Positions 1-7,583 of a stretch of DNA of 64,000 bases are shown in pieces. Under the pieces are notes generated by a model. That model made no database searches, had not been told where the DNA came from, and saw only the letters and a program-made list of their open reading frames with translations. The position numbers and the translations under genes were made by a program. The stretch comes from Actinomycetota bacterium (GTDB lineage: Bacteria > Actinomycetota > Acidimicrobiia > Acidimicrobiales > Ilumatobacteraceae), in NCBI GenBank assembly GCA_009702755.1, contig WLHL01000001.1:62001-126000 (forward strand). The letters run 5' to 3'. Numbering within the stretch: position 1 is the first letter of the stretch; every line of letters starts with the position of its first letter.

Positions 1-89
1 GCCTTCGGACGTTGGCAGTCGTCCTGACTCCCTCCTTCTGCGCACATTGTGAAATGCAGTAAGTCCCCAGCGCTAAGCGGGGCAACTGT

Positions 90-248
90 TTATGCAGTGT
101 CAGAGGGATTCGCCAATTCGTCAGTTTCGCCTGAATCAGAAGTGCTCTCTGCTTGGATGGGCGAAAGAAAAGGATTGCGTTCGGAGAGACAGTTGCACAC
201 CACCCATTCCCCGGGGCCGCAACATGAAATGAACTTCTGATTGGTCAT
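90..248 (-). CDS. small Cys-containing protein, unknown function (52 aa)
   Basis: This 52-codon frame starts at an ATG preceded by GAGGGAACA, a fair ribosome binding site. The N-terminal third has Cys at residues 9, 10, 18 and 20 (CC...CNC), which could bind a metal; the rest is acidic and polar. It lies 35 bp downstream of the 38-codon membrane protein on the same strand, so the two may be one transcript. I recognise no family. The opposite-strand frame over the same bases has no ribosome binding site. Support is the start context, the Cys pattern and the arrangement only. Confidence 0.45.
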   Translation of the reverse strand: MTNQKFISCCGPGEWVVCNCLSERNPFLSPIQAESTSDSGETDELANPSDTA

Positions 249-283
249 TGTTCCCTCATAGATTTTGTTGACGATTGCGTGAC

Positions 284-400
284 TTATGCGCCGCCACCCA
301 TCATGAATGCAAGAAGAATGCCGATCACAATGATGAGGACAACGGGAAAGAAGATTCCCCAGATGATGATCATTGCGGTCCACCAAAACAACTTGCCCAT
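284..400 (-). CDS. small single-span membrane protein (38 aa)
   Basis: A 38-codon frame begins MGKLFWW and is followed by an almost uninterrupted hydrophobic stretch (residues 8-34, rich in Ile, Val, Phe and Leu), ending in a Gly-rich tail MMGGGA. The ATG is preceded by AGGAGGTGAAC, a near-perfect Shine-Dalgarno sequence at good spacing, which is the main reason to call the gene. It would make one transmembrane helix. Its partner downstream on the same strand is the 52-residue Cys-containing protein. No family recognised. Confidence 0.65.
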   Translation of the reverse strand: MGKLFWWTAMIIIWGIFFPVVLIIVIGILLAFMMGGGA

Positions 401-497
401 GTTCACCTCCTGCGACTAACTGCAACGGTATGGGAGGGGTGTTTCAGATTTCCCCACACCCATTTGTTAGACAGTCGAAAGATACAAAGGAGAACCA

Positions 498-653
498 ATG
501 GGGTTGTTCAGTTACTACCTGGGATACAAGCGGGCGACGAAGAAGGCCCGGGCGGTTCGAGATTCATATGAAGATGATTCCGAAGAGATCTGCGACAACT
601 GCGGATATGCCGCGCGACAGCACTCCGATGAAGGTGATTGTCCGACCTATTAG
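498..653 (+). CDS. small putative zinc-binding protein (51 aa)
   Basis: A 51-codon frame starts at an ATG preceded by AAAGGAGAA, a strong ribosome binding site. The N-terminus (MGLFSYYLGYKRATKKARAV) is basic and possibly amphipathic. The acidic middle leads to a C-terminal CDNCGY...H....DC pattern (Cys 32, Cys 35, His 42, Cys 48) that looks like a short zinc knuckle. It is divergent from the 38-residue membrane protein, with about 97 bp between starts. Function unknown. Confidence 0.6.
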   Translation: MGLFSYYLGYKRATKKARAVRDSYEDDSEEICDNCGYAARQHSDEGDCPTY

Positions 654-805
654 AAAATGGACTCACTGCATCTCATGGTGAAACTCGTTGAAAATAAAGG
701 GTTTTGCTCTCTCGGAATGTCCAGAAACCGAAAAAACTAAAGAATGTATACTCCTCAGCCCCGCAGGCCCTGCGGGGCGAAAAACTTCGACAGGAGACCA
801 CATAC
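654..805 (+). promoter_or_regulatory. probable promoter and 5' UTR hairpin of the ADP-ribosylglycohydrolase gene
   Basis: A TATACT -10 hexamer lies at 747-752. A perfect 9-bp stem with a 3-nt loop follows at 758-778 (GCCCCGCAG / CTGCGGGGC), so the transcript would begin almost at the foot of the stem. The ribosome binding site CAGGAGA comes after it, near 791-797. There is no U-run, so this is more likely a 5' stabilising or regulatory hairpin than a terminator. I see no clear -35 box. Confidence 0.45.
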
Positions 806-1816
806 ATGACCTATTTCTTCGGCGGCAGGAATCACTCAGTTCTCACCAAAAAGCAGATAAATGCAGGGGTGGGTTCTCTTATAGGACTAGCCGTTGGAGA
901 CGCACTCGGAGCTCCATTTGAATTCCGACCTGCAGGTCTGTATCGCTCGACATTCCCGAAGCCCGTATTGGACGGCAGAGGCGAAATGATTGGTGGCGGT
1001 GCTTTCGATTGGGCGCCGGGTGAATTCACCGATGACACTCAGATGGCATTGGCCTTGTCAGAAGCACTGATCGCTGCCGACGGAGAATGTGAACCGAAGA
1101 GAATCTGGGATCACTTCAAGGCATGGAGCCTCGGTGCAACTGACATCGGTAATGGCACGCGTGCCGTGTTGTCTTTACCCAATTTCGCAACGGCAGCTCG
1201 AAAGGTGCACGACGAAACAGGAAAAACGGCTGGCAACGGTTCTCTCATGCGTGTTGCGCCTGTTGCGCTTGCAGGAGTCGGTCGTGATTCTGTTTGGGTG
1301 CGCAGGGCAGCAGTTGTTCAATCACACTTGACGCACTACGACGGTTGGGCGGGGAATAGTGCCTTGGTTGCAGCCGACATCATCTATCGCCTCATCACAG
1401 GTGTTCACATCGAAGAAGTCCTTGGACGCGTTCATGCCAATGTCGGACCATCACGAAGGAATGCGTTCGAAAATTTCCTGACAGGCGATTGGACTCCTGA
1501 AGATGCTGGTGAGATGTCAAATGGTCTGTCATTGATCTGTCTTGCACAAGCTGTGTGGGCGCTGCGCAACACGTCAAGTTTTGAAGAAGCTGTCACGACT
1601 GCAGTGAACCTGGGCGATGATGCCGACACGGTTGGTGCTGTTACTGGTGCGCTCGCTGGTGCACTGTATGGATTCGATCAGATTCCAACGCGTTGGCGCA
1701 ATGCACTGAATGGACAAGTACGTCAACCCGACGGCGAGATGAAGTTTTATGACGAGACAACTCTTGTGGACATTGCTTTGTCCCTGATGGGAGCCCATGA
1801 CGTGAATCCGATGTAA
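806..1816 (+). CDS. ADP-ribosylglycohydrolase family protein
   Basis: This 336-residue protein belongs to the DraG/ARH family, which removes ADP-ribose from proteins or related conjugates using two metal ions. Visible motifs are GLAVGDALGAPFEF near residue 27, GEFTDDTQMALAL near 72 (the TDDT metal-binding segment), GNGSLMRVAP in the middle, and LGDDADTVGAVTGALAG near the C-terminus (the DDADT metal site). All metal-ligand Asp residues appear present, so it should be active. The ATG at 806 is chosen because it follows CAGGAGA; the frame stays open further upstream. It is followed after 46 bp by the AAA+ gene, and a macrodomain gene lies 2 kb away, suggesting an ADP-ribose-processing locus. Confidence 0.88.
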   Translation: MTYFFGGRNHSVLTKKQINAGVGSLIGLAVGDALGAPFEFRPAGLYRSTFPKPVLDGRGEMIGGGAFDWAPGEFTDDTQMALALSEALIAADGECEPKRIWDHFKAWSLGATDIGNGTRAVLSLPNFATAARKVHDETGKTAGNGSLMRVAPVALAGVGRDSVWVRRAAVVQSHLTHYDGWAGNSALVAADIIYRLITGVHIEEVLGRVHANVGPSRRNAFENFLTGDWTPEDAGEMSNGLSLICLAQAVWALRNTSSFEEAVTTAVNLGDDADTVGAVTGALAGALYGFDQIPTRWRNALNGQVRQPDGEMKFYDETTLVDIALSLMGAHDVNPM

Positions 1817-1862
1817 TGCCTTATTGCCCATCGATAGTGAAGAAGAAAGAGAAAGAGAATAA

Positions 1863-3218
1863 ATGAGTATTGAAACAACAATCGTGTCAGCAATGGGGAA
1901 GATCGGAAATGTGTCTGATGTAGACCGCGTCCTCCAGGGGAAGAACGGCTACTTCAGTCCGACGAAGTATCCCGATGCTGATGGTCCAACAGGAGCAATG
2001 GGTCGCGTGTTATTTGTTGATCGTTTTAGTGGTGCGCGTGCACTCTGCATTCAGGTGTCAAGTGCATACCTTTTGTCTGATGCAGAGTTAACAACGATGA
2101 ACAAGTGGGCTGATGGAAAGAATCACTCATCAGTGTTTGCACGTGTGCAGTTTCGTGGTCACAACTTAGGCGGGGATTCCGAGTTCAAGATCTATGTGGA
2201 GTGCAACTTGTCGCTTGCTGGTTTGCGCGAAGAGTTCTTGGTGGAAGTCATCAACGATTCGTTGCGTCTGTGGCAAGAAGCGATGCAGTACGTGGAACGC
2301 ATCAATCGCCGTATTGAGAGAGAAAAGGCTGAACGCAAGCAGACAGAAGTAAAGGAGCAGAAGGTGATGCGTACTGTGTTGCACGAACTTGATGCTCTTG
2401 TTGGCTTGCAGTCGGTGAAGTACATGGTGCGTGGGTTGATTGCACAGCAGACGGTTGCGAAGAAGCGCAAGGCTGCTGGCCTTCCTGTGATGCAAGCGTC
2501 TCCGCACTTGGTGTTTAGTGGCAACCCCGGAACAGGTAAGACAACAGTGGCACGTCTCGTCGGACGTCTGTACAAGGACATCGGCCTTCTGTCGAAGGGG
2601 CATGTTGTCGAAGTAGGCCGTGCAGAACTGATCGGTGGCTACATCGGTCAAACGGCGATCCGGACAAAGAACATCTGTGAGAAAGCTCTGGGGGGAGTTC
2701 TCTTCATTGATGAGGCGTACAGCCTTGATGTCGATGGGCGCGACTACGGACAGGAAGCAATCGAGACGATTCTCACGTTCATGGAAGAACATCGTGGAAA
2801 GATTGTGGTGATTGTTGCTGGGTATCCGAAAGAGATGGAGAAGTTCCTCGATTCCAATCCCGGACTTCGTAGCCGATTCGACACTGCCATCCAGTTTGAT
2901 GATTATTCGGTCAAAGAGTTAATGCAGATCTTTGAATCGCTGTTGGTCGAGAATCAGTACGACATCACTGATGGCGCTCGACGAGCTGTGGTTCGTCATC
3001 TGATGGATCTTCACATGCGTGAAGTGGGCGGAAATGCTCGCTTGGTGCGCAATGTGTTTCAGCAGTTGGTAGCTCAGCAGGCAATGTCACTTGCGGGTCT
3101 CGAGGCATTGACGGTGGAGCAGATGCGACTGATCACGATCTTTGCGATCCCTGCGGCATGGGATGTGAACGCCGAAGTCTCGTTGAGTGAACTCCCCCCG
3201 CTTGTTGTGGGGGAGTAA
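1863..3218 (+). CDS. AAA+ ATPase of the CbbX/SpoVK (EccA-like) family with a YbjN-like N-terminal region
   Basis: The 451-residue protein has an N-terminal domain (about 1-145), a charged helical linker (145-175), and a CbbX/SpoVK-type AAA+ module. Walker A is GNPGTGKT (220-227), Walker B is GVLFIDEAY, and sensor and arginine-finger segments GYPKEMEKFL and NPGLRSRF follow. Such ATPases remodel bound protein substrates as hexamers. The N-terminal domain ends in a helix-strand segment (LREEFLVEVINDSLRLWQEA) that resembles YbjN-type chaperone-like folds; this is inference. No RuBisCO or type VII secretion genes are nearby, so a CbbX or EccA role is not implied. It probably shares a transcript with the ADP-ribosylglycohydrolase. 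Confidence 0.85.
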   Translation: MSIETTIVSAMGKIGNVSDVDRVLQGKNGYFSPTKYPDADGPTGAMGRVLFVDRFSGARALCIQVSSAYLLSDAELTTMNKWADGKNHSSVFARVQFRGHNLGGDSEFKIYVECNLSLAGLREEFLVEVINDSLRLWQEAMQYVERINRRIEREKAERKQTEVKEQKVMRTVLHELDALVGLQSVKYMVRGLIAQQTVAKKRKAAGLPVMQASPHLVFSGNPGTGKTTVARLVGRLYKDIGLLSKGHVVEVGRAELIGGYIGQTAIRTKNICEKALGGVLFIDEAYSLDVDGRDYGQEAIETILTFMEEHRGKIVVIVAGYPKEMEKFLDSNPGLRSRFDTAIQFDDYSVKELMQIFESLLVENQYDITDGARRAVVRHLMDLHMREVGGNARLVRNVFQQLVAQQAMSLAGLEALTVEQMRLITIFAIPAAWDVNAEVSLSELPPLVVGE

Positions 3219-3230
3219 TCCCATTTACTC
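3213..3230. terminator. possible bidirectional hairpin between convergent genes
   Basis: GAGTAA (3213-3218) and TTACTC (3225-3230) can pair around a 6-nt loop. The two convergent genes end here with their stop codons placed symmetrically in the stem. There is no U-tract, so termination would be weak. Confidence 0.3.
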
Positions 3231-3758
3231 GTCTTGATGGAGAATCAACTGAATTGCATTGATCTGTTGTTGAGTAGGCGTTTCCCCAGGCCCACTCAAC
3301 ACAAAATCGCCGAGTCTTATTGACCACCCAAATTGCTCGTTGATTTTCAAAGGTTGGGCGGAGAACTCTGATCGGTTGATGGAATGTGTAACAAACCTTG
3401 CCAATAAGGGTGTTTCATTGTCGGCCGCTGCTGAGAGATTGAAATTGAACGATAAATCTCTGGGCTTGAAGGGGCGAGGGTCTACCTTCTTGCGCTGATC
3501 TATCAGTTGCTCGAGGCTTGTCCCTTCGTGTTGGGCACGCTTGATTTCAATGATCTCGTCAACATGTGTTTGCTCGTAGACAGCCCGACCCTCGCCACGT
3601 GAAGGCGGCTGAAGTAATCCGATGGTTCGGTAATAGCGAACATTGCGCGGGGTGACGACGGATGCGGTTCGTCCATCGGCTACCGAGATTCCACGTGACT
3701 CAAGCTCCCGGTTGACAACGGCGCACAGTTCCTCGAGATTCACAGAATCAATCTTCAC
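3225..3758 (-). CDS. MerR-like helix-turn-helix regulator
   Basis: The 177-residue protein carries a MerR-type DNA-binding module at about residues 30-85: TPRNVRYYRTIGLLQPPSR, then an Arg-Ala-Val-Tyr wing and HVDEIIEIKRAQHEGTSLEQL. The C-terminal half has no ligand-binding domain I recognise and no conserved Cys. The start is a GTG 14 nt after the macrodomain stop codon. It is the last gene of the SIMPL-macrodomain-MerR operon, where it may autoregulate. The repeated ACAGT/ACTGT element before the operon is a candidate operator. Confidence 0.75.
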   Translation of the reverse strand: MKIDSVNLEELCAVVNRELESRGISVADGRTASVVTPRNVRYYRTIGLLQPPSRGEGRAVYEQTHVDEIIEIKRAQHEGTSLEQLIDQRKKVDPRPFKPRDLSFNFNLSAAADNETPLLARFVTHSINRSEFSAQPLKINEQFGWSIRLGDFVLSGPGETPTQQQINAIQLILHQDE

Positions 3759-3772
3759 TCATTCATTGATGC

Positions 3773-4330
3773 TCATGCAAGAGCATCTGCGTAGTGAGCG
3801 ATCTTGTCGCTTTCAAGGGCCATCAGCACAATCTCATCCAGATCGAATGTCTCAGATGTGAGCAATTCGGCTACCAATGCAGCTGCGCGCTCGACAGGGA
3901 AGTGATAGATCCCTGTCGAAATTGCTGGTATTGCAATGGAACGTGCTCCAACGCTTTCAGCAAGTCGAAGAGTAGATCGATACGCATCAACCAACAAAGT
4001 GTCGCATTCTTCAGCTCTTGATGCGCTGAATTGGGGGCCAACTGCGTGGATGATGTAGCGCGTACCGTACTTCTCAAGGTTAAATGCAGGCGTGATGACA
4101 GCCTTCCCAGTAGGGCAATGCCCAATCGCATCACATGCTTTTTGCAACTGTTGTTTTCCGGCGCCATTGAAAATTGCACCACAGACACCACCTCCGGACT
4201 GGAGGCCAGAGTTCGCAGCGTTCACAATGATTTCTGTACCAATCGGAACGATGTCGCCCGCAATGCATTTGATATTTGTTTTCATAGATTTCTTAGCCTT
4301 CTTTTTGAATTGATGAAGAAAAGATCCCAT
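3773..4330 (-). CDS. macrodomain protein (ADP-ribose binding/hydrolase)
   Basis: The 185-residue protein has a short basic N-terminal extension (to residue 17) and then a complete macrodomain: GDIVPIGTEIIVNAANSGL, the GGGVCGAIFNGAG loop, YIIHAVGPQF, and SIAIPAISTGIYHFP. These are the ADP-ribose-binding loops of the O-acetyl-ADP-ribose deacetylase / MacroD-type group. Its ATG overlaps the SIMPL stop codon by one base (TAATG), indicating translational coupling. With the nearby ADP-ribosylglycohydrolase, it makes two ADP-ribose-processing enzymes in one locus. No DarT-like or other ADP-ribosyltransferase was recognised, so a DarG-type antitoxin role is not supported. Confidence 0.87.
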   Translation of the reverse strand: MGSFLHQFKKKAKKSMKTNIKCIAGDIVPIGTEIIVNAANSGLQSGGGVCGAIFNGAGKQQLQKACDAIGHCPTGKAVITPAFNLEKYGTRYIIHAVGPQFSASRAEECDTLLVDAYRSTLRLAESVGARSIAIPAISTGIYHFPVERAAALVAELLTSETFDLDEIVLMALESDKIAHYADALA

Positions 4331-5025
4331 TACGCCACCTCCGAAAGGGTAGAGATCTCAACAACTTCGTATTCCACAGTCACTTCAACCTCTGTGTTGA
4401 ACGTTTCAAGTGTGTCCTCAACTAGCGACATGGAGTCAAACGTTTGCATGCGGCTAGACAGAGTGAGTCCCCAATCAATTTCTTTAAGAGGGCGGTACAC
4501 ACGTCGGCGCGTCGGGGGACCAACGTTGATTGATACAAGTCGTCCCAATCGGCTCTGCACACCTAGAGCAATTCCTTCGGCATTTGCTTTAGCTGCTGCA
4601 GCTGCCTCTCCCAGAAGTGTCGGCGTAACTTCTGATTGTTCTTCATATGTGAATCGAGGTGCCGATACTGGAAGGCCACACGCAACAAGAGCTTGAATGA
4701 TCGCACCGTAATTCGCAGGAATGAACTCGATCTCGATGTGGTCGGTCACGGTGAATTCAATCCCGGATCGCAATCCTCGTGAAACCTCTTCTGAACTCTC
4801 CGTAGGCATTGAATTCCCAACTGTCCCGAATTCGGCCACTTCGGTTCGTAAACCGTTGGTGACTTCCTGAAATTTGGCCCAAGCAGCCTCTTGAGTTGGG
4901 CCCTTGGCGCTCACCGGAACCACAACAACGCCGGCTTTGGGCGGTTGTTGGCGGGTGGCTTTGCCCGATACTTCGATGGTGGGCACTCGTTCTTCAATTA
5001 TTTGGGGCTGTTGTGGTTCACACAT
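4330..5025 (-). CDS. SIMPL (DUF541) domain protein
   Basis: The 231-residue protein matches the SIMPL/DUF541 pattern: an early IEVSGKATRQQPPKAGVVVV strand, a central SGIEFTVTDHIEIEF segment, the helix LLGEAAAAAKANAEGIA, then LGRLVSINVGPP, and a C-terminal EVEVTVEYEV strand. Unlike many family members it has no evident signal peptide, so it is probably cytosolic. It is first in the operon with the macrodomain and MerR genes, and its ATG follows GAAGGAGAA. The molecular role of the domain is not well defined. Confidence 0.78.
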   Translation of the reverse strand: MCEPQQPQIIEERVPTIEVSGKATRQQPPKAGVVVVPVSAKGPTQEAAWAKFQEVTNGLRTEVAEFGTVGNSMPTESSEEVSRGLRSGIEFTVTDHIEIEFIPANYGAIIQALVACGLPVSAPRFTYEEQSEVTPTLLGEAAAAAKANAEGIALGVQSRLGRLVSINVGPPTRRRVYRPLKEIDWGLTLSSRMQTFDSMSLVEDTLETFNTEVEVTVEYEVVEISTLSEVA

Positions 5026-5051
5026 ATTAAATTCTCCTTCGTAACAGCAAT

Positions 5052-5104
5052 GACAGTGATTACTGTAATGACAGTATCATGCCACATACGGAGAGATTTG
5101 CCAA
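5052..5104 (-). promoter_or_regulatory. promoter and repeated operator of the SIMPL-macrodomain-MerR operon
   Basis: Reading the minus strand, TTGGCA (5099-5104) and GATACT (5073-5078) make a -35/-10 pair with a 20-bp spacer, longer than usual and in the range of MerR-controlled promoters. Overlapping the -10 and start region are three half-sites in alternating orientation, ACAGT-4-ACTGT-4-ACAGT (5053-5075), spaced every 9 bp. The regulator encoded by the last gene of the operon is the obvious candidate ligand. The assignment is inference. Confidence 0.4.
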
Positions 5105-5425
5105 CCTCGTTTGAGGAAAACCTTTAGGGCCACCCAATTGGGGTGGGCAGTGCGGATCCTGGACTAGTCCATCATGACTGGCCCTCGAAGCGAACAGTGG
5201 GCCCACCACTTGACATAAATCGTGATCCAAGATTCAACGAAAAGGCAGAGTTCTGCTTACCGGAGATGGCAACAAGCGCAGCATCCGCATCGCTTAAACG
5301 ATTAAATCACTTCATCAACAAGATCAATTGCGTTATGCCATGGGAAAGTTTGTCGGGTCGCAGGGGTAATGCGAGAAACTACTGACTTGTAGCGTCGCAG
5401 CTGCGTGCAGGAAATGGGAGCCACT
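5105..5425. other. intergenic region with no supported gene
   Basis: About 320 bp separate the SIMPL operon promoter from the DUF2779 gene. A short hairpin (CCACCC/GGGTGG near 5130-5150) and two restriction-like palindromes are visible. A frame at 5143-5385 starts at GTG without a ribosome binding site and has an unconvincing composition, so I do not call it. Confidence 0.4.
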
Positions 5426-7237
5426 ATGAATCAGGTCATGTTGACGAAATCAAACTTCAAACTCGGCTCCGAGTGTCTTCATAAGTTGAAGTACTACAAG
5501 GCCAAGTACCCAAGCACGAAGAACGAAAATGAGATGCTCAAGTTCTTCGCTGAAGGTGGCTTCATGGTGGAGGCCATTGCACATGCGGTGATGAGAGAGA
5601 ATCATAATGTTGAGTTTGAGAAGACTCTTGAGGTCGGTCGATTCTCTGCACGTGTCGATGCTTTTGAGATAACGGGAGACCAGCTTGTTCTGACCGAGAT
5701 CAAGGCGAAGGGTGTTAAAAGTCCTGACCTAGATCAGTTTTTTCTGAAGACAAAGCGAGTAGTCAACGGTGACTGGGAGACATACATGCTCGATATCACT
5801 TTTCAAGTGATGGTTGCAGAGATGATGTACCCGCATCTCGAGGTGATTCCTCAGTTGTGCTTAGTGAACAGCAACAAGACCTGTGGAATTGAAGCCATTT
5901 ACTCGAAAGTAGATCTGATTCCTGATAATGGATCACGAGATTTCGGTATACCTAGTGCTGTGTACACCGGTGATGTTGATGCTTTGCGCTCAGATCATTT
6001 CTTAGAGTTCATCAATGTTCGTGAGTGTGTTGATTCATTAATGAACGACGTGAAGGCCGGAGCGCAACGGATGTTGGATTTTCTTGACGGAAAGATGCCA
6101 GAAGTAGCCCCTGCTATCTCAACGGGTAAATGCAAGTTGTGTGAATATCGCGATGCTGATGAAGCTCGGAATGGGTTTTCGGAATGCTGGGGAGAAACGC
6201 CACCTCGCGGAAATCACATCATTGACCTCTATCGGGTGGGCAATGCAGGTAAAGAACTTGAGAGTGAGGTCGAAGTTCGTATCGCAAAAAGGCAATTTAA
6301 CTTGGCTGATCTGCCTGAGCACTTTCTCGACGGTGGTAAGTCGTACGAGGCACCTCGTCGTCATCAGTATTCGGCAGTTCACACTGGCAAAGAAGTATTC
6401 ACTCCACAGTTGGCCGACTTGTTCACTGAGGTGACCTATCCACTCATCTTTATGGACTTCGAGGCCTCTCGTATTCCAGTTCCGTATCACGCAGGCATGA
6501 AGCCGTACGAACTTGTTGCCTTTCAGTTCAGTTGTCACATTATTGAAAGTCCTGACTCCACCGATTTGCTTCATCACGAGTGGTTGAATCTGAAGGACGT
6601 TTACCCGAACGAAGAGTTCCTCACGAACTTGCGTCGAGTAGTCGGCGATACCGGAACCATCTTGGTGTGGAGCCATTATGAGGCATCATTGTTGAAGAAC
6701 GTTAGGGAACAGTTACGAGAGCGCGGAGCACTTTCCGAAGAGATGGAGAAGTGGCTTGAATCTGTTTTGGGTGAGAAAGACGGGAAAGAGATCAAGATTC
6801 CATCACGCATTCTCGATCTATTGAAGAAGTCTGTAGCCCACTATCACCACCCTGAGATGCAAGGTAGTCACAGCATCAAAAGGGTTCTCGATGCTGTGTG
6901 GTCAGGTGCTTCAGATTTGTGGATCCATCCGTGGTTCAAGGACTACTACGAAGTTGATGCTGATGGTAAGGCGTTAGACCCCTATAAGACATTGGTGCGC
7001 CCAGACAACTTTGAATATCTCGGAGATTCTATTGATGAAGATGAGGTCAATGACCAGGAACGAGGAGTCACCGACGGCGTCGGCGCTATGCGCGCTTATC
7101 AAGACATGCTCTTCGGATTAAATCGAGATAATCCTGCGATTCGAGATTCGATGCGCGACAGTCTTTTGAGATACTGCGAATTGGATACTGCTGCAATGGT
7201 GATGATTTGGGAATACTGGAAGCAAAAGACCAGCTAG
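5426..7237 (+). CDS. DUF2779 protein: Cas4/AddB-like nuclease region plus RNase H-like exonuclease region
   Basis: This protein of about 603 residues has two nuclease-like parts. The N-terminal part shows an early Cys (C17), a PD-(D/E)XK core (RVD at 76-78, then EIK at 91-93, then DITFQ), and CKLCEYRD...C near 232-247. This Cys layout resembles the Fe-S nucleases Cas4 and AddB. The C-terminal part has IFMDFEASRIPVPYHAG, WSHYEASLLKNV and YCELDTAAMVMIWEYW, the acidic motifs of a DEDD-type 3'-5' exonuclease, as in DUF2779. The ATG at 5426 follows GGGAG; a GTG 21 nt upstream is possible. No helicase or Cas gene is adjacent. A role in nucleic-acid processing or defence is inference. Confidence 0.75.
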   Translation: MNQVMLTKSNFKLGSECLHKLKYYKAKYPSTKNENEMLKFFAEGGFMVEAIAHAVMRENHNVEFEKTLEVGRFSARVDAFEITGDQLVLTEIKAKGVKSPDLDQFFLKTKRVVNGDWETYMLDITFQVMVAEMMYPHLEVIPQLCLVNSNKTCGIEAIYSKVDLIPDNGSRDFGIPSAVYTGDVDALRSDHFLEFINVRECVDSLMNDVKAGAQRMLDFLDGKMPEVAPAISTGKCKLCEYRDADEARNGFSECWGETPPRGNHIIDLYRVGNAGKELESEVEVRIAKRQFNLADLPEHFLDGGKSYEAPRRHQYSAVHTGKEVFTPQLADLFTEVTYPLIFMDFEASRIPVPYHAGMKPYELVAFQFSCHIIESPDSTDLLHHEWLNLKDVYPNEEFLTNLRRVVGDTGTILVWSHYEASLLKNVREQLRERGALSEEMEKWLESVLGEKDGKEIKIPSRILDLLKKSVAHYHHPEMQGSHSIKRVLDAVWSGASDLWIHPWFKDYYEVDADGKALDPYKTLVRPDNFEYLGDSIDEDEVNDQERGVTDGVGAMRAYQDMLFGLNRDNPAIRDSMRDSLLRYCELDTAAMVMIWEYWKQKTS

Positions 7238-7295
7238 TTCAGTTCCTGATCGTGCACCTGTACTCGTTTAGTAGAAGCAATTTTGAGAATAAAAA

Positions 7296-7508
7296 ATGAA
7301 TGAAGACATCAGCAATTCTTTTCCACTCAACCGTGTCGGCTTTTGGGAACACAGATTGTGTGAAGTGTGTGATGGAGCTTTTGCTCTCAGGCTTGAGAAT
7401 GAGGTTTCAAGTACCGAAGAGGAAACTGCAGAGACAAGGAGCAAGAATCATTTTATTGCCAAAATGGTAATGAAAGAGCCCTGTACCTGTGACAGGGGAT
7501 TGCGATGA
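7296..7508 (+). CDS. small Cys-rich protein, unknown function (70 aa)
   Basis: This 70-codon frame has CEVCDG near residue 22 and CTCDRG near the C-terminus, a two-pair Cys arrangement that could form a zinc ribbon. The middle is acidic (EEETAETRS). The ribosome binding site is weak (GAGAATAAAAA). It lies 58 bp after the DUF2779 gene and may be cotranscribed. No family recognised; the Cys pairs are the main support. Confidence 0.5.
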   Translation: MNEDISNSFPLNRVGFWEHRLCEVCDGAFALRLENEVSSTEEETAETRSKNHFIAKMVMKEPCTCDRGLR

Positions 7509-7583
7509 GGAGTTCTAATGGTTATTGCAGAACACCTTGTAGCCAAATTGATTTGTCCAAACATTTAAGGATTGAAAGTCATC

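Noticed and set aside
49..240. 63-codon plus-strand frame at the left edge
   Set aside because: No ribosome binding site, and it lies antisense to the better-supported 52-codon gene at 90-248.
2166..2792. 208-codon minus-strand frame inside the AAA+ gene
   Set aside because: Entirely antisense to a well-conserved ATPase whose motifs fix the coding strand.
1863..3218. CbbX (RuBisCO activase) or EccA identity for the AAA+ ATPase
   Set aside because: No RuBisCO, carboxysome or ESX/type VII secretion genes in the window, and the N-terminal domain differs from both.
3773..4330. DarG-type antitoxin identity for the macrodomain protein
   Set aside because: No DarT-like ADP-ribosyltransferase nearby, and the operon partners are SIMPL and MerR proteins.
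5143..5385. 80-codon frame between the SIMPL operon and the DUF2779 gene
   Set aside because: GTG start without ribosome binding site; residue composition not protein-like; no neighbours in operon.
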